Shown here: positions 16,399 through 25,266 of the stretch, in pieces
Layout of the letters: each line of letters opens with the position of its first letter
Numbering within the stretch: the first letter of the stretch is position 1
Origin: a virus
Virus record (IMG/VR): IMGVR_UViG_3300023435_000036
Coordinates: 1 to 43,676 of that record
Length of the DNA: 43,676 nt
Strand: one strand, 5' to 3'
Translations under genes and position numbers: made by a program
Notes under the pieces: generated by a model
Seen by the model: the letters and a program-made list of their open reading frames with translations, nothing else
Told to the model about the DNA's origin: nothing
Databases searched by the model: none

Positions 16399-17153
16399 TG
16401 TATACTACGGCTGACGATATATTTAAAGGGTTCTTAGATGGTATAAAGAAGACATCTACGAGTACTGTTATCCCTGAAGTGTTTTGTAGACTATGGAACA
16501 TGTATGCCATGAGAGACTGGATACTGTCTAATGAGTCTATGAAAGAGGGTGTACAGCTTACTACTAAGCAGATGGATGATATGCAGCGTTTGAGACGTAA
16601 AGTGGTAATGAAGAATGTAGGAGATAATCTATTCTATATTCCCGATGGGGTTTCTATAAAAGGAAGGATGGTGACTGATATTAACGAGACACTCCTTACC
16701 TATGATGATATTCTCCCTAAATACCAACGAGCTTTAAATATGATGTTTGAAATTGATTATAGCACCTCCTCAGCACAGGAGTGTAGTCTTACAGGTACCA
16801 GCGGATGGTTAAAGTCCTTCAGGATGCTATCTGATGCTGAATCTGTGATACGTGACTCCTATTACCTTAAACCCAGGGACAGTAAACTATACCGTCAGAT
16901 CTTTAACGATCAGATATTGATGATTACTGACCCTGATGTAGGTTCTGATGCTACAAGGATTATGCTAGACTATTACAAGTATCCTAACGAGATGTCTTAT
17001 TCGTCAGGGTTCGTATATACTATTGATCTACCAGATTATCAAATATCCGAGATTATAGACAAAGCTGTAATGATATACCTTGATAGGATTCAAGATCCAA
17101 GATTCAGGACCGCTATTGGTCTGGAACAAGGAAGACAGCTAGACAGAATATAA
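16398..17153 (+). CDS. Head-tail connector/ring-like protein
   Basis: The 251-residue product has a helical N-terminus with VFCRLWNMYAMRDWILSN, a central part with DNLFYIPDGVSIKG, and a C-terminal half with VYTIDLPDYQISEIIDKAV ending in a basic stretch (RFRTAIGLEQGRQLDR). This helix, strand, 'Y-LP', helix pattern is one I associate with neck or adaptor proteins downstream of crAss-like capsids, which stack under the portal. The identification is from gene order and general pattern, not a proven family match. Confidence 0.55.
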   Translation: MYTTADDIFKGFLDGIKKTSTSTVIPEVFCRLWNMYAMRDWILSNESMKEGVQLTTKQMDDMQRLRRKVVMKNVGDNLFYIPDGVSIKGRMVTDINETLLTYDDILPKYQRALNMMFEIDYSTSSAQECSLTGTSGWLKSFRMLSDAESVIRDSYYLKPRDSKLYRQIFNDQILMITDPDVGSDATRIMLDYYKYPNEMSYSSGFVYTIDLPDYQISEIIDKAVMIYLDRIQDPRFRTAIGLEQGRQLDRI

Positions 17154-17174
17154 ATATTTTTAATTCTAAACAAG

Positions 17175-18719
17175 ATGAGAACTAAAAGACAACCTCCAAA
17201 GATGATTTTGCTGAATACATTAGATGCAACAGACTTTGGAATTTATAATGATTACATATCCGGTTACAAGATGGGAATCTTTAAAAAGCTTGGTATTGAT
17301 ATCAGAGGTGGTGTGGTTACAGGAACAGCAGATAGTCCTGTCATTCCTGCTAGTGTAGGAACACTAGCTTCAAACATTAAGGTATCTAAAAGCTGTACCG
17401 ATGATGGCAAGTATGCTTCTCTGGAAGTGTTATTTGCTCCTCCTGCTCCATGTACGTCATGTGACTGGGAATATGGTCTTACCTTCAGGGAAAAGGTTAA
17501 GCTTCCTGGTGTAGGTAATAGTAAGAACAATCTTCAGCAGAAGTCATATGTAGGAGTACTTAAAGTCGTTGAGGCTACTAGTACAACTATTGACGCTGCT
17601 TACATCCTGGCTATGGAGAACGATCTTATGGATCAGATTCATAATGACATAGGTCTTCACAATCAGAATACCGATGCTCTTACTAAGATGTCAGGTGCTA
17701 TCGTTAATGTATTCAGAGGATATTATGTGACTACTACTAATGCTAACACTGATAAAATACTTATCACGACTCCTGCAGGACTTACTGAAACTATTGACCT
17801 TGATGGAGGTGCTACTATTATCACTGCTGTAAATGACTTTAACGATGACAACTCTTATGATCTTGCAGCTATAGCCGTAAGTTCTACAGTGATGTTAGTG
17901 ACTGGTCCTGCAGGATATAAGTATACTCTTGCTGATGGTGCTGGTGCCTCTACTTGTACTTTTGTTCGTAAGATGTTATTTACTTCAAAAGACCTTAACG
18001 TACAGTTCGACCTTATCTATGGTGATGATATGGGTGGTACTACAAGAGGTGTATGGATTACTCCTATCATAGGAACTACTATTACTACTTCCGGAGCCAG
18101 AGCTTATGTTGACGGTGTTGCCATGGGCGCTGCTGCTACTGTTGCTACTAATGTAGCTGCATTGTCTATCGAGTTGATAGCGGATCTTACTGCCGGTGCG
18201 GTAGGATATGCAGGTATTAAAGGTGCTGCAGGAGAGACAGTATATGTATATACTAATACTGACCTTGTCACGGACTTTAACCTGACTCTAAGTGCTGCAT
18301 CTACGTGTACTCTTGGAGTAGAGACTTCTCCATGGGGAAGGTATCCTTCTTTAACTTCTGATGACATATTCCGTATGTTCTGGAATAAGAAAGATCAGGG
18401 TAGTCTTGCCAGAGGAATATATCTGGATCAGCCTTTGCAAGGTATAGATTATTGTGTATACACTATTGCCGTTGGTGATAATGATATCAGTGGTCTCCAT
18501 GGAGCTAACTACGACACTAAATATACTACCGAGTATGTTATTGCTGTACGTAAGTCTTTGGTAGATGATGATCTATGGGATAAGACTAACTCTGCTGCTA
18601 CTGGTGCCAGGTATTCTTATATGCAAGAGTCTACTGATGATCCTGCTGTATGGGCAGTGGATAGTAGCTTCGAGGATCTCCTTGAGATCCTTGTAGGAAC
18701 TGCTGTTGAAAACTGGTAA
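17175..18719 (+). CDS. Structural protein with a duplicated internal domain
   Basis: The 514-residue product ends the promoter-to-terminator capsid unit, so it is probably abundant. Residues 1-175 and 390-514 form the flanking parts. Between them, two similar A/G/T-rich beta domains lie at about 182-263 and 292-384. Both contain an ITT.../T-rich start and end in the same ASTCT stretch. The layout (core plus surface-type beta domains) suits a head decoration, collar or tail-tube protein. A four-cysteine-containing N-terminal stretch (SKSCTDDG, PCTSCDWE) is unusual for a cytoplasm-assembled virion protein. The exact role is unknown. Confidence 0.6.
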   Translation: MRTKRQPPKMILLNTLDATDFGIYNDYISGYKMGIFKKLGIDIRGGVVTGTADSPVIPASVGTLASNIKVSKSCTDDGKYASLEVLFAPPAPCTSCDWEYGLTFREKVKLPGVGNSKNNLQQKSYVGVLKVVEATSTTIDAAYILAMENDLMDQIHNDIGLHNQNTDALTKMSGAIVNVFRGYYVTTTNANTDKILITTPAGLTETIDLDGGATIITAVNDFNDDNSYDLAAIAVSSTVMLVTGPAGYKYTLADGAGASTCTFVRKMLFTSKDLNVQFDLIYGDDMGGTTRGVWITPIIGTTITTSGARAYVDGVAMGAAATVATNVAALSIELIADLTAGAVGYAGIKGAAGETVYVYTNTDLVTDFNLTLSAASTCTLGVETSPWGRYPSLTSDDIFRMFWNKKDQGSLARGIYLDQPLQGIDYCVYTIAVGDNDISGLHGANYDTKYTTEYVIAVRKSLVDDDLWDKTNSAATGARYSYMQESTDDPAVWAVDSSFEDLLEILVGTAVENW

Positions 18720-18749
18720 TCTATTCATTAAATTGATATAACCTAATAA

Positions 18750-18782
18750 GGGCAGAGGGGATTTGCCTTCTGTCCTTTTTTT
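18750..18782 (+). terminator. Rho-independent terminator of the capsid operon
   Basis: A ten-pair stem (GGGCAGAGGG at 18750-18759 with CCTTCTGTCC at 18766-18775, two G-T pairs) closes a six-base loop and is followed by seven T at 18776-18782. It lies 30 bases after the stop of the 514-residue protein gene and before the next start at 18796. Confidence 0.9.
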
Positions 18783-18795
18783 AATCTATAACAAA

Positions 18796-19506
18796 ATGGC
18801 TATAACAGGGGAACAGAGATCATTCGATTCTATTTTAGATACTTTAATGCTAGATCTTAAACAGACTACCGATGATAGTTTTTTAATAGGTAAGAGAGAG
18901 TATGTCGCTGATAAGATCCACGATATGAATGCTACTCTTATCCGGGAAGAATATAACAACAGAGGTGGTAGGATTTCAGATCAGTATTATAAGATGTCTG
19001 CTTGCTTGGAGGTAGAGTGTCAGAAGAACTCTTGTACTGTAGATAACATATCTTTTACTTCAGATGCAGTGATGTATACTATAGACCTTCCTGCTTTGAT
19101 TCCAAATGTAGGATGGAAAGATATCTCCTTCTTAGGTACAGAGAACTTCGAGTTATCCTTTACCAGAAAGACTATTAAAGGTTTTAATGCTAGTAAGTAC
19201 AAGCGATGGGTTAAACCTGGTCCTATCTATACCGTTATAGGCAGTAAAGCTATATTAAAGGACTTACCTACAGAAGGGTTTGTAATGGCTACAGGGGTAT
19301 TGTTATACAAGATACCAATACAGGCCTGTAACTATAAGTCTACAGACTCTTACCCTACTCCTTCGGTAAACAAGTTACTCATATTGGTAAAGAAAGACCT
19401 GCTGAGTACCTGGGGGATTACTGAAGACACCTATAATGATGATACAGAGATACAGGGTTCACCAGTACAACAATCTAAACAACAGACAACAACCGATGAA
19501 CAATAA
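18796..19506 (+). CDS. Tail/connector-region protein of unknown function
   Basis: I start at ATG 18796 (MAITGEQRSFDSILDTLMLD, 236 residues). An upstream in-frame ATG at 18763 would put the start inside the terminator hairpin. The product has an N-terminal helical part, then a beta-rich core with YTIDLPALIPNVGWKDISF. This echoes the Y-x-I-D-L-P phrase of the connector-like protein at 16398 and suggests a related structural role. The C-terminus is glutamine/threonine-rich and disordered. It overlaps the next small gene by 11 bases. Confidence 0.6.
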   Translation: MAITGEQRSFDSILDTLMLDLKQTTDDSFLIGKREYVADKIHDMNATLIREEYNNRGGRISDQYYKMSACLEVECQKNSCTVDNISFTSDAVMYTIDLPALIPNVGWKDISFLGTENFELSFTRKTIKGFNASKYKRWVKPGPIYTVIGSKAILKDLPTEGFVMATGVLLYKIPIQACNYKSTDSYPTPSVNKLLILVKKDLLSTWGITEDTYNDDTEIQGSPVQQSKQQTTTDEQ

Positions 19507-19666
19507 GATTAAAGAGATAAGAGCAAAGATATCTAGCCTATTATATAGATGTTATGATATAGCTAAGATAAAGAGGTGTCCTGCTGATGGATACAATGTT
19601 TATTACATACGTATTTTTAGAAAGAGGTTCTTAATAAGAATAAGCTGCCATGGAACAAATTACTGA
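19496..19666 (+). CDS. Small basic protein
   Basis: The ATG at 19496 gives 56 residues (MNNKIKEIRAKISSLLYRCY at its start) with many K and R. It overlaps the upstream stop by 11 bases and the downstream start by 17. An earlier in-frame ATG at 19436 would lie wholly inside the upstream gene. I recognise no family. Tight packing between genes supports it being real, but the small size limits confidence. Confidence 0.45.
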   Translation: MNNKIKEIRAKISSLLYRCYDIAKIKRCPADGYNVYYIRIFRKRFLIRISCHGTNY

Positions 19667-20159
19667 TTGCAATGGGGATATAGTAGATCCTTTAACCATT
19701 CTTACAATGATGGAGACTATTTTGATTACCGGTGATGTTGGTACTGAGAAATATTTTCTTATCAAGAGGCAATATCAGTTTGAAGACAAGTCTACTCGTC
19801 AGGGCTCCTGTGATGGATGCTCAGAGGACACAGAGTATGCCTATGTGACTTACTACCGTATTTTAATCGGTACAGAGTCCTTTTATATACCTGAAGGTAA
19901 AATAGCCATAGAGGGTACGATAAAGCCTGAATGGATGCAAGACAAGTTTAAGTTTCATGAATTCAAATCAGATCAGCCTAAAGATTACCGTCAGGCAGTC
20001 CTGGATACGATAGGTGTAGACCTTGAAAAGACTACCGAGGAGTCCCATGACGGTTATGAGTATGGTGAGAAGATGATAGAACAGGCAGGAAAGAACAATG
20101 GAAAAAGATACGGTCAAGTCGAGACAGACGAAGAAGAAGACCCATGTGAGAGCTCATAG
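19650..20159 (+). CDS. Tail-region protein of unknown function
   Basis: The 169-residue product begins MEQITDCNGDIVDPLTIL and is mixed alpha/beta. A cysteine pair (SCDGC) lies near residue 55, and an acidic, disordered tail ends in DEEEDPCESS. It overlaps the next gene by 62 bases, in a different frame, exactly across that acidic tail. The family is not recognised. Its position among connector and tail genes suggests a structural or assembly role. Confidence 0.6.
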   Translation: MEQITDCNGDIVDPLTILTMMETILITGDVGTEKYFLIKRQYQFEDKSTRQGSCDGCSEDTEYAYVTYYRILIGTESFYIPEGKIAIEGTIKPEWMQDKFKFHEFKSDQPKDYRQAVLDTIGVDLEKTTEESHDGYEYGEKMIEQAGKNNGKRYGQVETDEEEDPCESS

Positions 20160-20673
20160 GATAATAAATAGAGATGGAGAGCGAAAGACTCTTAAAGATG
20201 TAGACTACATGGAGCTGGTATATGATAAGACTTTTGAGTATAAATATTTAAGGTTACAGCATAAGCCAGGAAAGTTAATAAGAAAGTTCTTTGATACATT
20301 AGGTGTAGAGAGAAAGTATCCCTACATAAAGTTTGAGAAGATGGTCATAAAGCTCTTGATAGATGACTTGACTGATAAGATATGCTATGACTTAGTTTAT
20401 AACAATGCTATCTTTCATCTTCCTAACGGGATAGGATATATTGTAGTGGCAGAGGATAGCATGACTAGGAGTACAAAGCTCAAGGGATTCAAGAAGAGGA
20501 CATCGCTTCACTTTTACCATAAAGGGATAAGCATATATTATTTACAGCAATGGCAAAAAGTTATGTTTAACATAAAGTGGAAGAAAAGACTTGACAAAGA
20601 GATAAAAGGTGGTCACTACTACGAGAACATTGATGATATACAAATTAAAATGAATGTACGCTATGGCAAATAA
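20098..20673 (+). CDS. Basic tail-region protein of unknown function
   Basis: The 191-residue product has a very basic N-terminus and a body with IKFEKMVIKLLIDDLTDKIC and YNNAIFHLPNGIGYIVVAED. A C-terminal helical, lysine-rich part follows. The start at 20098 overlaps the upstream gene by 62 bases, and no better internal start keeps the basic N-terminal arm. I do not recognise the family. The strong opposite charges of this protein and the acidic tail of its upstream neighbour would suit partners in one assembly, but this is inference. Confidence 0.55.
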   Translation: MEKDTVKSRQTKKKTHVRAHRIINRDGERKTLKDVDYMELVYDKTFEYKYLRLQHKPGKLIRKFFDTLGVERKYPYIKFEKMVIKLLIDDLTDKICYDLVYNNAIFHLPNGIGYIVVAEDSMTRSTKLKGFKKRTSLHFYHKGISIYYLQQWQKVMFNIKWKKRLDKEIKGGHYYENIDDIQIKMNVRYGK

Positions 20674-21301
20674 CACAATATTTATGAGTCCTTCTGTGGT
20701 ATGGAGTACGCTAAGTGAACTCTATAAAAGCATAGAATTTGATGAGGATGTTGTTATAGGGTTATGTGCTACCCTGGAAGTAGACCATATAAAAGATATT
20801 ACTCTTATGCAGCCCTTTCAGGGTATAGGCATAGAGAAGATCAATGGCCTGGTGAAAGTTCCATGCAATGTATTTCGTATCCTGGATATCTATGAAGCTA
20901 ATGAAAATCCTCTTACTGCAGCTAACAATGGCTCTTACCTTTATAACTTACAAGACAAGTATGGTAATGCTCCTGACGATGGAGATATCATATACCTTAA
21001 CTACAAAGGTATCCATGTAGACAATGACGGTATTCCTCAGATAGTCACCTGGCACCAAGAAGCTTGTGAGACATACTGTAAGATTAAGATACTGGAAGAA
21101 GCTGTAGGCATGGGTAAGTTCAAGGAGAGCATGTATGAGAGATGGCTTATGATGTTACCTGGACAGATCTCTGCTGCTAAGAACAACTTCAGACACAAGA
21201 CTCGTAAGGAGGTTGATGATTTGAATATTATAAGATACAATATGATAGTGAAGATTCACAACTTGCCTATCCAACAGAAAATGATGAGAGATGGATCATA
21301 A
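20654..21301 (+). CDS. Connector or tail-tube-like protein
   Basis: The 215-residue product could start at 20654 (MYAMANN) or 20663 (MANN), both overlapping the upstream gene by 11-20 bases. It has an N-terminal part with SPSVVWSTLSELYKSIEFDE, then a beta-rich middle (GLVKVPCNVFRILDIYEA, DDGDIIYLNYKG). The helical C-terminus ends in LPIQQKMMRDG. The pattern of helices, a beta 'plug' and a basic helical end resembles P22 gp4-like tail adaptor proteins that precede the tail-hub gene in crAss-like phages. This is a position-based call. Confidence 0.5.
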   Translation: MYAMANNTIFMSPSVVWSTLSELYKSIEFDEDVVIGLCATLEVDHIKDITLMQPFQGIGIEKINGLVKVPCNVFRILDIYEANENPLTAANNGSYLYNLQDKYGNAPDDGDIIYLNYKGIHVDNDGIPQIVTWHQEACETYCKIKILEEAVGMGKFKESMYERWLMMLPGQISAAKNNFRHKTRKEVDDLNIIRYNMIVKIHNLPIQQKMMRDGS

Positions 21302-24300
21302 AAACGTATTTACTAAAGGTATAACTACTGACCTTGACTATATGCTAAGGTCTCCTGATTCATGGGATTTCCCTACACTGAATATCCGTGTTATCAACAA
21401 GGAAGGACAGGGCTTAGTTGTCACAGGTATGAAAGGTAATGAGAAGCACTTCCAGGTCAGTGATGGCTTTATGGTGATCGGTGCTTCTGAGTATAATGGT
21501 ATAATCTACATCGTCTCTTGTAATGATGATACGGGACATGGGGAGATAGGTTCTTATCCTTCTCCTGAACAATGGTTAGCTACCAATACTTCTTTTGTAA
21601 GAGAATATAAGGCTTTTCATAACTTTGGTAATGATGTGAAGGTAGGTTCGCTGAGGTCTACTCTTTTTAATATGTCTACTCAGCATTATGCAGATGTCTT
21701 TGTACGTATCTCTTATGACAATACTGCTAATGTCTATATTACAGACTTCCACAATCCTATCAGGGTGGTAAATAGTAACTTCAAGCAGACTGGTGAATCT
21801 GTAGGAAGGTATTATACGGAAGAGAGCTTTGACGGTGCTTTAAACCTTATCGCTTCTACTAAAAAGATTCCCTATTGTGATAGTCTCTCTGTCATCAATG
21901 GTGGAGAGATGCCTCCTGGTAATTACTTTCTATTTTATAGGTATCTTACTGCAGACTATAACAGTACTCACTTTGTCTCAGAGTATGGAGTTATAAGTGT
22001 CTTTGACGGTACTGAGGCACCAGACATTACAGGAGCACAATATAAAGACTGGCTTAACAACGTAGTCAACAAGACTAACAAGAAGATATCTTTTACTGTA
22101 AGAAACCTGGATCAGTCCTATGCTTACTTCCAGATAGGAGTACTTCACTATACTGCTACTACAGAAAATGCTGCAGCTATAAGAGACGTGTATCTTATCA
22201 ACAAGTCTTTCCCTATTACAGGAGAATCTAAAAACATTACTATCCTTGGTACAGAAGCACAGAGTGTACTCGCTTATGCTGAGCTTATCACACCTAGGAT
22301 ACCTTATAACATCAACAAGTCTCATACGGAGGCAAACAATACCTATTATGGTGGTAACTGGAAGAAGACTTCCTATGGTTACGATAAAGAAAAGCTAGCA
22401 CAATATGCTCAGGAACTCACATATTATTTCGTAGATTCTGGTCCATATATAGGAGGTGATAGCTTCTGGGGTCATCAACAAGGCTATTCACAGGTAAGTG
22501 CTTTTAAGAATCCTAAGAATACAATAGATTTCGTAGGTCTGGCCAAAGGTGAAATATATCCCTATGCTATAATATACCAATTTGCTGATGGTACCGAGTC
22601 AGAAGCATATCCTGTATTAGGAAGAGTAAATGGTTTAGCTAATGATGTAGGACTAGTACAGATAAGAGACTGGTTATTGTCAGATACTATCAATAGATCT
22701 ATAGGAGTGCGCTTTGACGTTACTTCTGCTAATGGATACTATAATCTTAATGAAAAGGATTTCGAAGGAGTTACAGGCTTTAGGATAGTAAGAGGTGAGA
22801 GGATAAAGAATCTTATCTGTCAGGGAATGTTGTTACCATGCTATCAAGGATTACAAGCTGACAGTCCTGGAGGCATTGTTTATCCTGCTACTGGATTTGG
22901 TATGAACAAGACATATAATGCTGATCAGAATCTTAATATTCCATTATATAAGGGATATCTACCCTGTGCCGTTACACCTGATGGTACAAATTATAAATAT
23001 TATGCATCAAGAACAGAGAGTCTTTCTAAAATAAGTGATTTTAAAACGATAAAGACTCCTAAAAAATATGGGCTATTCTGTCCAGATGTGACTATGGGAA
23101 AGATAAAGAGTATTCCTACTAATACATATTTGAAATTAGCATTTAATCCAAGGATTAATGAGTATGTCCTTGGTAATTTACAAATACAGCCTGCTACTAT
23201 AGGAGTGGAAGTTAATTGTGGTGAGGGTCTTGATCCAAAGAGACTAAGTACTAATCCTATTCATTTTGATAAAGAAATATGGGATGTAGATACTGTTTTT
23301 GTAGAAAAAGGTACCGAGCAAGGTCCTTCTCGTTTTACCTCTTCTCTTCCTGGGAGGAGTACATATGCAGCCTCACCAGGGGCATCTTATTATTATAATA
23401 GAAGTTTAGCTACAGGATCTTATATAGGAATAACTACTGCTATAGATTTTGATAATGTAGAAAAGCAGACTCTTATTCTACCATCTACAGGCTTTGTCGT
23501 TAACCTTTATGCTAACAATCCTGATGATACTTATTTTTTAGATGTTGTTAGCTCTTTTGATCCAACTGTAGAAATCTACCAACCTGTAAGTAACTTTATA
23601 CCTATCACCAATGACACTTCGATAAATATATTTAAAGGAGATTGCTTCCCTACAAAATTATATATAAGATCACATAGATTTAATGGTTATGACTATGCAG
23701 CTTCTAATACAAATCCTATTAGTGGCATGGGTGGTGATGGATGGGAGTTTGTAGCTGGTAATGGTATATGGTATCAGTATGGTATGGGCTTAGGACTATT
23801 TACAGAGAATTTCTTAAATGTAGATATGCGTAATGAAGTTAAAGCTTATGATCCTAGTGATGATGAGATAACATATACTTATTTTCCTAAGTGTTTAGAC
23901 TTTTATGAAAACTTACAGAGCTGGATAGTGTTAAGAGATATCCCTGCAGCTTTGGTAGAAGCTACTCAGGTGAATGATGGATACAATAATGTCTTACCAA
24001 GTAAATATTTTCTGGGTTATGACTCTAACCTTCCAGAGGTAGATGACAACCAGAGGCCGGGAAGGATATATCACTCTTCGAAAAATATTCCTGGTAGCAT
24101 CATTGACTCTTTTAGAAGCATAGCTCTCTCCAACAAGATAGATGTGAACAGTGAGTATGGAGCTATCATTAAGCTCTTAGAGTTCTCTGATGATGTTATT
24201 TCTATACAAGAGTATGCTATCAACCAGCATCCTATCAAAGAAAGAGTTACACAGTCAGATACTACTTCAGGAGAGATACTCCTTGCAGACTCAGTAGAGC

Positions 24301-25262
24301 TATTGCCTACCTACTTTAAGAAGCTAGCAGAGTTTGGCTCTCAACATATGAGTGGTATTATAAAGACTCCTAAAGGTATCTATGGTGTAGACTGGCTTAA
24401 CAGTGTGGTATGGATCATAGCTGCTAAATCTACACAGACAGGTAGAAGGATGCTATCTGCTAATGACCTGCTAGAGAACAAGCTTCTAGCTAAATGGTTT
24501 AATGACTACAAGACACAGATAACTTCTTTTAATGATATCAAGAGTAAGCTAACTGATGATCCTGTTAATGGTACTGGCATTGTCTTAGGATATAATAAGA
24601 AATATGATGAGGTATACTTTACCTTCTTATTTGATAGCTTAAAGGATACTCCAAGTACTGATAGTGATGGTATCCCTAATCCTCCTCAGTTAGCAGGTTA
24701 TAACAACACTCTTATCTATAATGAGCTTATCAATGCCTTTGTAGGTGAAGCGTCTTTCACTCCTTATGCTTATCTTGGAATAAGAGATGATCTTTATACA
24801 CTAGAGCAGAATAACCCATCTGAAGTGTTTAAGCATGATTCTAACAACTTTCTCAAGTTCTATGACACTAAGTACCCTTTGAAGCTTTCGTTCATTGTTA
24901 ACGGTAGGCAAGGGGATAAATCACTATATGACTTTGAAAAGATATTCCAGGCTCTAAAGATAGAGATGAGCAAAGAAGACCTATATAGTATTGCCTATGA
25001 GACAGAATCACAGTTTGGATCATATGTCTTCCTTACGAGTGACAATGACACTGCTAGTTTCTGGAAGCACTCTGAGTATACAGAAAACGAGTGGAGGATA
25101 CCGGTAGTGGTGGAGACTCGTTCTAAAGACAAAGACTATGATTGTGGCAGTGATATGAGAGGACATTGGATGAAGGTTACTATAGTGTACAATCCAACTA
25201 CTGACGCACAGGCTATCTATATAAAGAAAGTAATAAGTAATTTTATAATCTCTAAATCTTAA
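21291..25262 (+). CDS. Large tail hub/stabilisation protein (P22 gp10-like, crAss-like)
   Basis: The 1323-residue product overlaps the previous gene by 11 bases. The N-terminus (KGITTDLDYMLRSPDSWDFP, then TLNIRVINKEGQGLVVTGMK) matches how crAss-like tail stabilisation proteins begin: a 'no-touch' strand followed by repeated GNE/D-type beta blades. The remainder is beta-rich with many aromatic and asparagine residues and no enzymatic motif. Such proteins form the hub or needle under the neck and are usually about 1000-1400 residues, so the length fits. The assignment uses N-terminal pattern, length and gene order. Confidence 0.7.
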   Translation: MDHKNVFTKGITTDLDYMLRSPDSWDFPTLNIRVINKEGQGLVVTGMKGNEKHFQVSDGFMVIGASEYNGIIYIVSCNDDTGHGEIGSYPSPEQWLATNTSFVREYKAFHNFGNDVKVGSLRSTLFNMSTQHYADVFVRISYDNTANVYITDFHNPIRVVNSNFKQTGESVGRYYTEESFDGALNLIASTKKIPYCDSLSVINGGEMPPGNYFLFYRYLTADYNSTHFVSEYGVISVFDGTEAPDITGAQYKDWLNNVVNKTNKKISFTVRNLDQSYAYFQIGVLHYTATTENAAAIRDVYLINKSFPITGESKNITILGTEAQSVLAYAELITPRIPYNINKSHTEANNTYYGGNWKKTSYGYDKEKLAQYAQELTYYFVDSGPYIGGDSFWGHQQGYSQVSAFKNPKNTIDFVGLAKGEIYPYAIIYQFADGTESEAYPVLGRVNGLANDVGLVQIRDWLLSDTINRSIGVRFDVTSANGYYNLNEKDFEGVTGFRIVRGERIKNLICQGMLLPCYQGLQADSPGGIVYPATGFGMNKTYNADQNLNIPLYKGYLPCAVTPDGTNYKYYASRTESLSKISDFKTIKTPKKYGLFCPDVTMGKIKSIPTNTYLKLAFNPRINEYVLGNLQIQPATIGVEVNCGEGLDPKRLSTNPIHFDKEIWDVDTVFVEKGTEQGPSRFTSSLPGRSTYAASPGASYYYNRSLATGSYIGITTAIDFDNVEKQTLILPSTGFVVNLYANNPDDTYFLDVVSSFDPTVEIYQPVSNFIPITNDTSINIFKGDCFPTKLYIRSHRFNGYDYAASNTNPISGMGGDGWEFVAGNGIWYQYGMGLGLFTENFLNVDMRNEVKAYDPSDDEITYTYFPKCLDFYENLQSWIVLRDIPAALVEATQVNDGYNNVLPSKYFLGYDSNLPEVDDNQRPGRIYHSSKNIPGSIIDSFRSIALSNKIDVNSEYGAIIKLLEFSDDVISIQEYAINQHPIKERVTQSDTTSGEILLADSVELLPTYFKKLAEFGSQHMSGIIKTPKGIYGVDWLNSVVWIIAAKSTQTGRRMLSANDLLENKLLAKWFNDYKTQITSFNDIKSKLTDDPVNGTGIVLGYNKKYDEVYFTFLFDSLKDTPSTDSDGIPNPPQLAGYNNTLIYNELINAFVGEASFTPYAYLGIRDDLYTLEQNNPSEVFKHDSNNFLKFYDTKYPLKLSFIVNGRQGDKSLYDFEKIFQALKIEMSKEDLYSIAYETESQFGSYVFLTSDNDTASFWKHSEYTENEWRIPVVVETRSKDKDYDCGSDMRGHWMKVTIVYNPTTDAQAIYIKKVISNFIISKS

Positions 25263-25266
25263 CATT

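Noticed and set aside
18763-18795. Earlier start for the 18796 gene
   Set aside because: It begins within the terminator hairpin and T-run; the added residues (MPSVLFLIYNK) are encoded by that structure.
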